This document shows positions 7,291 to 14,471 of a DNA stretch of 17,563 bases, in pieces. The DNA comes from RGIG8709 sp045575975 (GTDB taxonomy: Bacteria > Bacillota > Clostridia > Monoglobales > Monoglobaceae): positions 1-17,563 of the forward strand of contig JAZNFO010000030.1 in the NCBI GenBank assembly GCA_045575975.1, given 5' to 3'. Made by a program: the position numbers and the translations under genes. Positions within the stretch are counted from its first letter, which is position 1. The number at the start of each line of letters is the position of its first letter. The notes below the pieces were generated by a model. That model saw only the letters and a list, made by a program, of their open reading frames with translations, ran no database searches and was not told where the DNA came from.

Positions 7291-8487
7291 ATGAAAAAGT
7301 TTTCTGCAGTTTTGGTGGGAATTTGCGGATATGGTGGCGGTTATCTGAACGAAGTTCTCTTTGAAAAACATAAGGATGACTTTGAAGTTAAGGGAATAGT
7401 TGAAATTTCTCCAGAAAGAAGCATACATTATGATGAAATGGTAGAAATGGGCATTAAGTTTTATAAAACGCTTGAAGAGTTTTATGCTGAAAACACAGCG
7501 GATGTTGCCTTTATTTCAACTCCTATAGCATTCCATGCAGAGCAGATTATATGTTGTATGGAAAATGGTTCAAATGTAGTTTGTGAAAAACCGTTATGTG
7601 CTGATGAGAAAGATATAGATCTTATGGAAGAGGCACAAAAAAAATACAATAAATTTTTAGTTGTTGGATATCAATGGTCAACTCAGGAATCAATTCTTAA
7701 TATGAAAGCTGATATAACAAACGGAGTTTATGGTAAACCGAAAATGATGAAAACTTTAGTATTATGGCCAAGAAATCTTGCATATTATCAAAGAGCATCA
7801 TGGGCAGGCAAAAAGCGTGCTGCAAACGGAAAACTTGTTTATGACAGTATTGCAAATAATGCAACAGCACATTATCTTCATAATATGTTCTATATTGTTG
7901 ATGAATATGATCTTATTGATAAGATGCCTGAAATAGTGTCTGCAGAAGTTGGCAGAGCGAATGATATAGAGAATTTTGATACAATTGTTTTAAATTATAA
8001 GATGAAAAACGGAGCAAATGGATATTTTATTGCATCCCATGCAACAAAAGGTGAAACAGATCCTATTGTTTGCTATGAATTTGAAAATGGTAAGATTATC
8101 AATGTTTGTCCTCTGGTTGAAGAAAACAATGTTACATATGGTAAAAAAGGTGAATTTATTGGTATTTTAAATGACGGAACAATTAAAAACTATGGTTCAC
8201 CTGATGATGCAGGAAGCATGGGAAATAAGGTTGCGATTGCTCTTGAACTTTTAAAAGGAAACGAAGTGAAATATTGTAAGCTTGAAAACGCATCAATACA
8301 TACAAGAGTTATCAATTACATTCAGAATAACTTTGAAATCAAAGATTTCAAGAATAAAGAACTTAAACATATCGAAGAGCTTGGAGATTTTGTTGTTGTT
8401 GACGGTCTTGAAGAATTGATGTACAGTATATATAAAGAACCGAAAAATGGTGTTCTTGATAAATTTATAGAGAGTCAGGGTGAATAA
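7291..8487 (+). CDS. Gfo/Idh/MocA family NAD(P)-dependent oxidoreductase, long form
   Basis: This 398-residue protein has an N-terminal Rossmann fold (GICGYG at 10-15) and the family EKP motif at 99-101 (CEKPLCAD), where the Lys is catalytic or cofactor-proximal. A substrate region holds DSIANNATAHYLHN (185-198), placing His194 and His197 at the usual catalytic His position. Family members oxidise or reduce hydroxyls of sugars and inositols, often at C3. The start at 7291 is supported by AGAGG 8 bases upstream and by the Rossmann strand beginning at once; an in-frame ATG at 7252 is inside murQ. It is 22 bases after murQ and 1 base before a second, distinct member of the family. Substrate unknown. 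Confidence 0.88.
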   Translation: MKKFSAVLVGICGYGGGYLNEVLFEKHKDDFEVKGIVEISPERSIHYDEMVEMGIKFYKTLEEFYAENTADVAFISTPIAFHAEQIICCMENGSNVVCEKPLCADEKDIDLMEEAQKKYNKFLVVGYQWSTQESILNMKADITNGVYGKPKMMKTLVLWPRNLAYYQRASWAGKKRAANGKLVYDSIANNATAHYLHNMFYIVDEYDLIDKMPEIVSAEVGRANDIENFDTIVLNYKMKNGANGYFIASHATKGETDPIVCYEFENGKIINVCPLVEENNVTYGKKGEFIGILNDGTIKNYGSPDDAGSMGNKVAIALELLKGNEVKYCKLENASIHTRVINYIQNNFEIKDFKNKELKHIEELGDFVVVDGLEELMYSIYKEPKNGVLDKFIESQGE

Positions 8488-8488
8488 T

Positions 8489-9472
8489 ATGGAAAAGAAA
8501 CTAAAGGCTGGCATCTATGGGTTAAACGGACATCAGATTTGCAGTCTGCTTAAGGAACATAAAAGATGTGATTTTATTGCATATGCTGGAGTTCCGGAGG
8601 AATTTCTTAAAGATTATGATCAGTATAAAAACGGAACATTGAAATATTATAATTCACTGGATGAGATGATTCAAAAAAGCGGAGTTGAGTTTGTATGTAT
8701 TTGTTCACCTATGCGAATTGACCAGGCAGAGGATGCAATTAAGCTTTTAAACGCTGGTATAAATGTTTATTCAGAAAAACCTGCTGCATTTACAGAAGAA
8801 CAGCTTGAAAGGATTTTGGAGGCAGAGAAGAATTCAACTGCAGAATTTCATGAAATTGCAGATACGATGTTTTTTGAACCATATATGACAATGTCAAAGC
8901 TTATAAAAGAGGGAGCTATCGGCGAAGTTGTTCAGGTTTATGCACAGAAATCATATAAAGGTTATCTTGAGACAAGACCTGAGGATGTGAATAAAGACGG
9001 CGGTATAACAAGATGGGTTGGTATCCATGCTGCGAGATTTATTGAACATGTATGTGGGGTTAAAATTAAAGATGTAAGTACATATGAAACAACAAATGGA
9101 GCATCAGAAAAAAGTCCTAAAGTTGTCACTGCATCATCTGTTTCTATGAGCCTTGAAAATGGTGGTGTTGCGGCTATGACCATAAATTATTTCAATCCTC
9201 TTTCATTTCCGCTTCATGGTAATGAAACCGTAAGAGCTTTTGGAACAAAGGGTGTTATAGAAATCACAGACGGAGGACTTAGAACTCATTTATGGAATGA
9301 TAAAGGTGATTTAGGGGAATTTGCAAGTATAGAAGATAAAACAAAATCATTCCTCGATTACCTTGTTGATCACTTGCTTGACGGGGATTCGATGCCATTC
9401 GACAGTGAAACAGAACTTCATCCGCTTAGAGCTGTTATAAGAATGAAGGAATCAGCGGATAAAAATATATAA
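8489..9472 (+). CDS. Gfo/Idh/MocA family oxidoreductase, second and distinct member
   Basis: This 327-residue protein begins with an unusual Rossmann loop, GIYGLNGHQI (8-17), then has SEKPAA (EKP at 96-98), a GGITRWVGIHA segment (171-181) with His180 in the catalytic region, and a C-terminal beta domain ending in HPLRAVIRMKESA. It shares only fold-level similarity with the gene before it, so the pair is not a recent duplication. The ATG at 8489 is 1 base after the previous stop and is preceded by AGGGTGA (8477-8483). A GTG at 8480 is in frame but lies in that ribosome binding site. It is the last gene of the operon, followed 21 bases later by an IS end hairpin. Partner enzyme in a two-step oxidation/reduction is a guess. 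Confidence 0.86.
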   Translation: MEKKLKAGIYGLNGHQICSLLKEHKRCDFIAYAGVPEEFLKDYDQYKNGTLKYYNSLDEMIQKSGVEFVCICSPMRIDQAEDAIKLLNAGINVYSEKPAAFTEEQLERILEAEKNSTAEFHEIADTMFFEPYMTMSKLIKEGAIGEVVQVYAQKSYKGYLETRPEDVNKDGGITRWVGIHAARFIEHVCGVKIKDVSTYETTNGASEKSPKVVTASSVSMSLENGGVAAMTINYFNPLSFPLHGNETVRAFGTKGVIEITDGGLRTHLWNDKGDLGEFASIEDKTKSFLDYLVDHLLDGDSMPFDSETELHPLRAVIRMKESADKNI

Positions 9473-9493
9473 TATAAAAAAGGAAGCTTTTAA

Positions 9494-9537
9494 TGATATG
9501 CACCCTAAAAGTTAGACACTTTTGGAGGTGCATATTT
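9494..9537 (+). terminator. IS-end hairpin acting as likely terminator of the seven-gene operon
   Basis: ATATGCACC (9497-9505) pairs with GGTGCATAT (9527-9535), and inside it AAAAGT pairs with ACTTTT around loop TAGAC. One bulged base and a mismatch interrupt the stem, and a T run follows (9533-9539). IS ends often carry such a structure to block read-through into the transposase. Here it lies 21 bases after the last operon gene. Confidence 0.6.
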
Positions 9538-9541
9538 TTAT

Positions 9542-9780
9542 GTGAAAAACCGGAAGAAAAACAAAGTTTATAGTGCAGAATATAAAATCTGTGCTATAAT
9601 GGATATGCGAGAACATCATTTGAGCTATAGCGAAACTGTAAGGAAATACATGCAAGGAGTATCTCCAACTTCTGCAATAGTAACATTACAACGATAGAAA
9701 CGCATATTCTTAGAAGAAGGAGCCGAAGGGTTGATGAAAGAACGACGAGGTAGAACAAACCTGTTAAGTGACAAAAAAAG
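9542..9780 (+). pseudogene. IS3-family OrfA (HTH transposase subunit) pseudogene
   Basis: Translation from a GTG at 9542 gives KNRKKNKVYSAEYKICAIMD, then a TLQR segment, an in-frame TAG at 9696-9698, and LEEGAEGLMKERRGR. This matches the OrfA pattern in which a Trp follows the QR (WxxxYLEEGxEGL...RRGR), so the stop is best explained as a Trp codon TGG changed to TAG. The frame has no proper ATG (the ATG at 9540 is followed by TGA in its own frame), and the sequence diverges after SDKK. Confidence 0.7.
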
Positions 9781-9879
9781 GTCGTCCCCTAAACTTTGGG
9801 GTTCACTTCACCGTGTCCCCCCGTATGAAAAAGTAAAAAAATAAATTAATATAAAATATTTTAAAAAGGAGAGATTAGA

Positions 9880-12468
9880 ATGAAAAGAATTCTATCAATC
9901 ATGCTCACAGTAATGCTTATTTTATCAAGCTTCGTTATGGTTTCAGCTGAAGAACCATATTTTGAACAGGTTATCATAGTTGATGAAATAGATGGTGCAA
10001 GTCATTTATTTGGCACAACCTTTGATGGATTTCATGCAATAACCGTAAAAGTTTTTGTACCGGAGGGTGTTAAAACTGCAACAATGTCTGTAATAAATGC
10101 AGGAGAAACAGTTGCGTCAATTGATCTTCCAACATTTACTAATGGTAAATGGGTGGATGCTTCCCTTAATGTTGATAGCGCTTTCGATAGTGTCGAATTT
10201 ACAGTAGAGAGCGGTAAGTTTTATGTAAGCTATATTAGTGTTGACATTCTTAAAGCAAGAAGTCTTGTTTACGAGGATGATTTTGAACTTGGTAAAGTAA
10301 ACGATGTTGCACTTGGCGGAGATGTTAATTTCTTCACACGAAGCTCAAAACCAAATACTGATAAAGGTGCAATGGATTTAACATCAGCTTTAACCGACAC
10401 ACCATATACAAGCTTTACAGTTCAAAACGGCGTTGACGAAAATAAAACAAGAGTTGCAAAGCTTGACTATCCCTATTATGTTTCAAATGATGCCAGAAGA
10501 ACTGACGAAGAAGGTAATCCGGTTTCTGACAGACAAAAGGCATCGACCGAAAGTGTGACCATTAAAAAATCAGCAACCAGCACTGTTAATGTCGATACAA
10601 ATCTTACTAATTCATACATCGGAAGAGAATATTATAACTTAAAACTTGGACAGCTTAAAAATGCAGACCATGTTATGCTTGAGGTTGATGTTTATAACGC
10701 TGCAACTTCATGGGATAATGATACAACAGATGAACAAATTGCTGCAATGTCAGAGTCATATATAAAAGATAAACTATATATTTCTTTTGCAAGAGAAACC
10801 GTAAGACACAATCAAGGCCTTGAAGTTCCATTTGTTTATGTAAGCGGCTTAAATGTAGGTCTTAGAGGAAAAAGTGATACAGATCTTGAGTATTCAACAG
10901 GTTCTGCAGTTGCTAATACTTATTCTGGTTATGCTGATAAAGCAGAAGCACATAATGCACAGCCAAAAACTTGGAACAAGCTTGTTTATGAAATTAAGAA
11001 AGTTCCTTATAAATATGTAACTGCAAGTGGTGTAGAAGCAACAAGATATCACGCAATAACAAAGGCAACATATAACGGAGTAACTATAACAAATGATGTT
11101 TATAAATCATATGCTGATGATCTTTCAAGTTTGACAATCAATGTTGATTGTGAATATGGTGGAACATTCTATCTTGATAATCTTAAGGTTTATGAAATTT
11201 CTGATGTTGATAAAGCTTATGTAACAAGATACGAAGAAAATTTTGATGGTGAAACAAACACGGTTTCAGAATATAGACAGGGTCAGTATAATGCTGGTTC
11301 TTATGTTGCCGGAGAATTTAATTCAACATTCACAGTTGAAGAAGGCGACACTAATCCAACAAAATTTGGTAGAATTTATAACAAATACTATAACTATAGC
11401 AGTGGCGACTATACTGTTAAAAGATACCTTGATGACGGCTCTGTTGATGAGGCTGCTGATTATAAGGCAATTGGAGAAGACTGTGGCAGAGAGTTCTTTG
11501 TTTATAAAATTCCCGGTCTTGATTCCGGTTGGGGAGGTGTGACAGAAAACGACACCAGATATATGAGAGTTTCATTTAAGTATTATCTCCCTGATTCTGC
11601 ATATCAGGTTAAAAATTCAGATGGAACAAAAGTTAAGCAAAACGGCTTGATTGTTGGTTTGACCCCGTATAAGGATGCTACATCTGGATTACATGCTTAT
11701 GGATTAGAATTATATAGAGTATTGCCCTTAAGAGAAAATTCAATGACAGTTTCTCAGAACCCAGGCTCTACTAACAGTGATGCTACAAAAACTTTTACCA
11801 CTAATTTTGATTCTAAATTAACAGGTAAATGGGTTCCTGTTGTTATTGAAATTAAGAGCACAGGTATTGGGGCTAAAGGTAAATTTTCTTCATACTGGAG
11901 ATATAATTCTGAATTTATAACAAGCGTTCCAAACTCTATTGGGGTAACAACCCACACAAATAACGACGGATATGATATGAATAATATTATTTTTGGTGTT
12001 GACCATAACTACGGTGGTATTGCATATATTGATGATATTAAGGTTGAAACAAACATTTTATCAGATGCTGATTATGAGAATATAGAAACTGTAGCGGTAG
12101 ATAATGTTTACCTAAAGAAGACGATAACTCAAATACCTGCAGGAGAATTCAGAATTGAAAAATACGGAACATTCTCAAATGACGAACAGAAAATTTCTAT
12201 TTCAAAGGGATATAGTGATATAAGAAAGGTTCAGTTTGTATTAGCTCTTTATAATGGGGATGTTTTAGAAGATGCATCTGTTAATGAACTTGATGTAGAA
12301 AATATTAACCCATTCACTACGAAATCTTTTAATCTTACTGAATTGGTTGATGTTCCAACTGAATTAACAGGATATATCTACAAGGCATTTCTATTTAGTG
12401 CAGATGAAGGACTTAAACCTCTTGCCGATATGATTAAAAGCGAGGCTAAAGATTCTGTAACAGAGTAA
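9880..12468 (+). CDS. Secreted protein of unknown function with duplicated beta-rich domains
   Basis: This 862-residue protein has a clear Sec signal peptide: MKR, a hydrophobic core ILSIMLTVMLILSSFVMV, then SA-EE, with cleavage near residue 23. A region of about 285 residues is present twice. GREYYNLKL (248) matches GREFFVYKI (536), TWNKLVYEIKK (364) matches KWVPVVIEIKS, and EYGGTFYLDNLKVYE (from about 425) matches NYGGIAYIDDIKVET (from about 710). YxDNLKV endings are common in jelly-roll carbohydrate-binding and LamG-like modules. The last ~120 residues resemble the C-terminal beta module of clostridial surface proteins (YKAFLFSADEGLKPLAD). I see no catalytic domain, no sortase motif and no complete cell-wall anchor. 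AAGGAGAG (9866-9873) supports the start. A role in binding glycan at the cell surface is inference. Confidence 0.85.
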   Translation: MKRILSIMLTVMLILSSFVMVSAEEPYFEQVIIVDEIDGASHLFGTTFDGFHAITVKVFVPEGVKTATMSVINAGETVASIDLPTFTNGKWVDASLNVDSAFDSVEFTVESGKFYVSYISVDILKARSLVYEDDFELGKVNDVALGGDVNFFTRSSKPNTDKGAMDLTSALTDTPYTSFTVQNGVDENKTRVAKLDYPYYVSNDARRTDEEGNPVSDRQKASTESVTIKKSATSTVNVDTNLTNSYIGREYYNLKLGQLKNADHVMLEVDVYNAATSWDNDTTDEQIAAMSESYIKDKLYISFARETVRHNQGLEVPFVYVSGLNVGLRGKSDTDLEYSTGSAVANTYSGYADKAEAHNAQPKTWNKLVYEIKKVPYKYVTASGVEATRYHAITKATYNGVTITNDVYKSYADDLSSLTINVDCEYGGTFYLDNLKVYEISDVDKAYVTRYEENFDGETNTVSEYRQGQYNAGSYVAGEFNSTFTVEEGDTNPTKFGRIYNKYYNYSSGDYTVKRYLDDGSVDEAADYKAIGEDCGREFFVYKIPGLDSGWGGVTENDTRYMRVSFKYYLPDSAYQVKNSDGTKVKQNGLIVGLTPYKDATSGLHAYGLELYRVLPLRENSMTVSQNPGSTNSDATKTFTTNFDSKLTGKWVPVVIEIKSTGIGAKGKFSSYWRYNSEFITSVPNSIGVTTHTNNDGYDMNNIIFGVDHNYGGIAYIDDIKVETNILSDADYENIETVAVDNVYLKKTITQIPAGEFRIEKYGTFSNDEQKISISKGYSDIRKVQFVLALYNGDVLEDASVNELDVENINPFTTKSFNLTELVDVPTELTGYIYKAFLFSADEGLKPLADMIKSEAKDSVTE

Positions 12469-12486
12469 TATTTGAAATCTAAAGTT

Positions 12487-12518
12487 CCTATGGGCGGATG
12501 TTTTCATCCGCCCATAGG
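12487..12518 (+). terminator. Perfect 14-base-pair hairpin after the secreted protein gene
   Basis: CCTATGGGCGGATG (12487-12500), loop TTTT, CATCCGCCCATAGG (12505-12518). The stem is perfect and GC-rich, and lies 18 bases after the stop. It lacks the usual T run (GAATGCATTT follows), so termination may be inefficient, or the hairpin may protect the mRNA 3' end. Confidence 0.6.
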
Positions 12519-12539
12519 GAATGCATTTATATAATATTC

Positions 12540-12782
12540 ATAGTAGCAAAGAATATCAGTTAAAAAACATGGGGAGAGAAAGTTATGGCAGAAAATCACT
12601 AAGTCCCGGATTTTGGATTGCAAGTGATAAGAGTGGATTTATACCCTATGATTTAGGTTCTATGGGTAATTTTTTTGAGAGCTGTTGATTTTGTTGTTTT
12701 TTTAACGAGAGAAGAAAATATAATGAAAAAGTTGCCTTCATATACTTGGAGATGATGGTAAAGTTACATTATCAAAACATGA
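12540..12782 (+). other. Non-coding, apparently degenerate stretch
   Basis: No intact gene is visible. A ribosome-binding-site-like GGGGAGAG is followed by an ATG at 12584 that reads only MAENH before a stop. Another frame from 12569 gives a 36-residue peptide including FWIASDKSGF. Around 12673-12720 one frame reads FLRAVDFVVFLTREE, which resembles the TRAEF-containing half of an SLH repeat. Together with the SLH fragment that follows, this looks like the frameshifted remains of a surface-protein gene; support for this stretch alone is weak. Confidence 0.4.
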
Positions 12783-12986
12783 GAAAATGCAGAGGAAACG
12801 AAAGAAACTTTTGCAGATGACAGCGAAATTGCAGATTATGCAAAGGATGCAGTTTATACCTTAAGAGATTTAGAAATTATAAACGGTAATAGCGAAGGTA
12901 GGTTCGATCCTGCTGCATCAGCAACAAGAGCAGAAACTGCAACAATGCTTTATAAAGCTATTCAGGTAGGTTTGTTTGAGCTATAA
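12783..12986 (+). pseudogene. Fragment of an S-layer homology (SLH) domain gene
   Basis: An open frame of 67 codons, ending in TAA at 12984-12986, encodes FADDSEIADYAKDAVYTLRD, then LEIINGNSEGRFDPAASATRAETATMLYKAIQ. This is a full SLH repeat: FxD, YAKDAV, L, G-like turn, GRFDP, TRAE. SLH repeats anchor proteins to the pyruvylated secondary cell-wall polymer and normally come in threes at a protein terminus. There is no start codon and no ribosome binding site, and the codon before 12783 is TGA, so this is a decayed 3' end. A terminator follows at once, as for a once-functional gene. Confidence 0.75.
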
Positions 12987-12989
12987 GAA

Positions 12990-13026
12990 AAAACATTCAG
13001 CCCTCGGAATCTCCGAAGGCTGTTTT
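12990..13026 (+). terminator. Intrinsic terminator after the SLH fragment
   Basis: CAGCC-C-TCGGA (12998-13008), loop ATC, TCCGA-A-GGCTG (13012-13022): two 5-base-pair stems with one internal C/A mismatch, flanked by A residues upstream and TTTTA downstream. Confidence 0.8.
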
Positions 13027-13097
13027 ATATGTAACGCGAGTCTACTATGCGTAGATATTGAAGGGAATAGTTAGACGAATTTATTACTATAAGTAGG

Positions 13098-13127
13098 TTT
13101 ACTTTTTTGTTTTTATTATGGTATAAT
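13098..13127 (+). promoter_or_regulatory. Promoter of the HTH-PfkB gene
   Basis: A perfect TATAAT at 13122-13127 has a weak TTTACT -35 box at 13098-13103, 18 bases upstream. The ribosome binding site GGGAGGT is about 6 bases before the ATG at 13160. The encoded HTH may act at or near this promoter. Confidence 0.6.
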
Positions 13128-13159
13128 CGAAATGGAAATGGAAAAACGGGAGGTATAAT

Positions 13160-14374
13160 ATGAACACAATAACACTTGGTGATACAATTTCTAAATTACG
13201 AAAAAAGAAAAATTTAACCCAGAATCAGCTTGCTCAGATTCTTAATGTCAGCGATAAGGCTGTAAGTAAATGGGAAAGAGGCGGTGGTTTTCCTGATATA
13301 AAGGTTATTCCGCAGCTTGCTGAAATTCTTGGTGTGTCAATTGATTATCTTTTAAAGGGAAAAACTAAAGGAATAGCTATTGCAGGAAACATCATTGTTG
13401 ATATGGTTAATATGATAGATAAATATCCTGAAAAGAATATGCTTGTTAATATTCATGAGTCTGAGTACGCGGTTGGAGGATGTGTGTCCAATACAATCAT
13501 TGATTTAGCAAAAATAGATTCTGACATATTCTTAAGTGCAATAGGTAAAGTGGGTAACGATGAAAATGGTAAGTTTGTTCTTTCCCAGATGAAAAAATAT
13601 GGAATAGATGTTTCGAATGTGAAGGTTGATGACAATGAGCTTACAGCCACAACATTTGTTATGACTGAAAAAAGTAGCGGTGACAGAACATTTTTCTATT
13701 CAGGAGGAGCAAACAGGAGCTTTGGTATAGCTGATATAGAAATAGATAAGCTTGATTGCAAAATATTTCATGCAGGGTATATTTTACTTTTGGATGCCCT
13801 TGATGAAGAAGATGCAGAATACGGAACAAAAATGGCTCGTCTTTTGCATGATGTTGCAGAAAAAGGTATTAAAACATCGATTGATGTTGTAAGTGAAGAA
13901 GGAACCCGTTTCCGTGAAAAGATTATTCCGGCGTTAAAACAGTGTGACTATGCTATAATGAATGAAATTGAAAGCTGTGCAGTAACCGGACTTTCTCCAA
14001 GAAACAGTGATGGTTCGCTGAATGTTGAAAATATAAAGAAAACAATGATGCACTTTATTGAATTAGGTGTTAGAGAAAAGGTAATTATTCATTGTGTTGA
14101 AGCGGGATTTGCTGCGAGTGCAAACGGTGATTTTGTTATGGTTCCGTCCCTTAAACTACCTGAAGGTTACATAAAGGGTAGTGTTGGGGCCGGAGATGCC
14201 TATGCTGCTGCAAGCCTTTATGGATTATACAGAGAATGGGATGACAAAAAAATCCTTGAATTTGCTTCAGCGGCGGCGGCTTGTAATTTATCAGCCGCAG
14301 ATTCCATAAGCGGAATGAAGTGTGCAAAAGATATAGAAAAAATGTGTCAAACATATAAAAGACGAGAAATATAA
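13160..14374 (+). CDS. PfkB-family sugar kinase with N-terminal Cro/C1-type helix-turn-helix
   Basis: This 404-residue fusion protein has two parts. Residues 1-68 are an XRE/Cro helix-turn-helix (ISKLRKKKNLTQNQLAQILN, then VSDKAVSKWERG and LAEILGVSIDYLL). Residues about 70-400 are a ribokinase/PfkB kinase with the N-terminal GG signature (VGGCVSNTIIDLAKI, 105-119), IGKVGNDENG, and the C-terminal signature KGSVGAGDAYAAA, where Asp346 is the catalytic base. The usual DT before GAGD is replaced by GS. PfkB enzymes phosphorylate sugars with ATP, often at C1 of ketohexoses. Next come a sorbose-1-phosphate-reductase-like and a mannitol-phosphate-dehydrogenase-like gene, so a ketohexose is a reasonable substrate guess. 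The fused HTH suggests that the kinase reads its substrate state and regulates its own locus; this is inference. Confidence 0.9.
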   Translation: MNTITLGDTISKLRKKKNLTQNQLAQILNVSDKAVSKWERGGGFPDIKVIPQLAEILGVSIDYLLKGKTKGIAIAGNIIVDMVNMIDKYPEKNMLVNIHESEYAVGGCVSNTIIDLAKIDSDIFLSAIGKVGNDENGKFVLSQMKKYGIDVSNVKVDDNELTATTFVMTEKSSGDRTFFYSGGANRSFGIADIEIDKLDCKIFHAGYILLLDALDEEDAEYGTKMARLLHDVAEKGIKTSIDVVSEEGTRFREKIIPALKQCDYAIMNEIESCAVTGLSPRNSDGSLNVENIKKTMMHFIELGVREKVIIHCVEAGFAASANGDFVMVPSLKLPEGYIKGSVGAGDAYAAASLYGLYREWDDKKILEFASAAAACNLSAADSISGMKCAKDIEKMCQTYKRREI

Positions 14375-14403
14375 GATATTGTCGTGCTTTTTGGTATGAC
14401 TTT

Positions 14404-14440
14404 AAAATGACAATTTTCCTGCAAAGGGGATGTCATTTTT
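14404..14440 (+). terminator. Likely intrinsic terminator between the kinase and the dehydrogenase genes
   Basis: AAAATGACA (14404-14412) pairs with TGTCATTTT (14431-14439), and a short inner TCC/GGA helix may form inside. The T run forms the end of the stem. If functional, part of the transcription would stop before the two dehydrogenase genes. No strong promoter is seen between here and 14472, so they may depend on read-through. Confidence 0.55.
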
Positions 14441-14471
14441 ATTCAAAATAAAATAAGGTGAGAGGTTTTAT

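Larger units (their letters stand above)
9493..9806 (+). mobile_element. Decayed IS3-family insertion sequence remnant
   Basis: The left end starts at ATGATATGCACCCTAAAAG (9493-9511) and carries the CCxAAAAGTTAGAC sequence typical of IS3-family ends. A candidate right end, CCTAAACTTTGGGGTTCA (9788-9805), reads in reverse complement as TGAACCCCAAAGTTTAGG, a diverged match to the left end. Between them is only a broken OrfA; OrfB with the DDE catalytic domain is missing, so the element is internally deleted and immobile. The following CACTTCACCGTGTCCCCCCG (9804-9823) may be debris of another IS. The left end nearly matches the sequence at 17521-17563. Confidence 0.7.

Noticed and set aside
11243..11542. 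99-codon plus-strand frame inside the secreted protein gene
   Set aside because: It is the same DNA in another frame; the main frame shows the repeated domain across this stretch.
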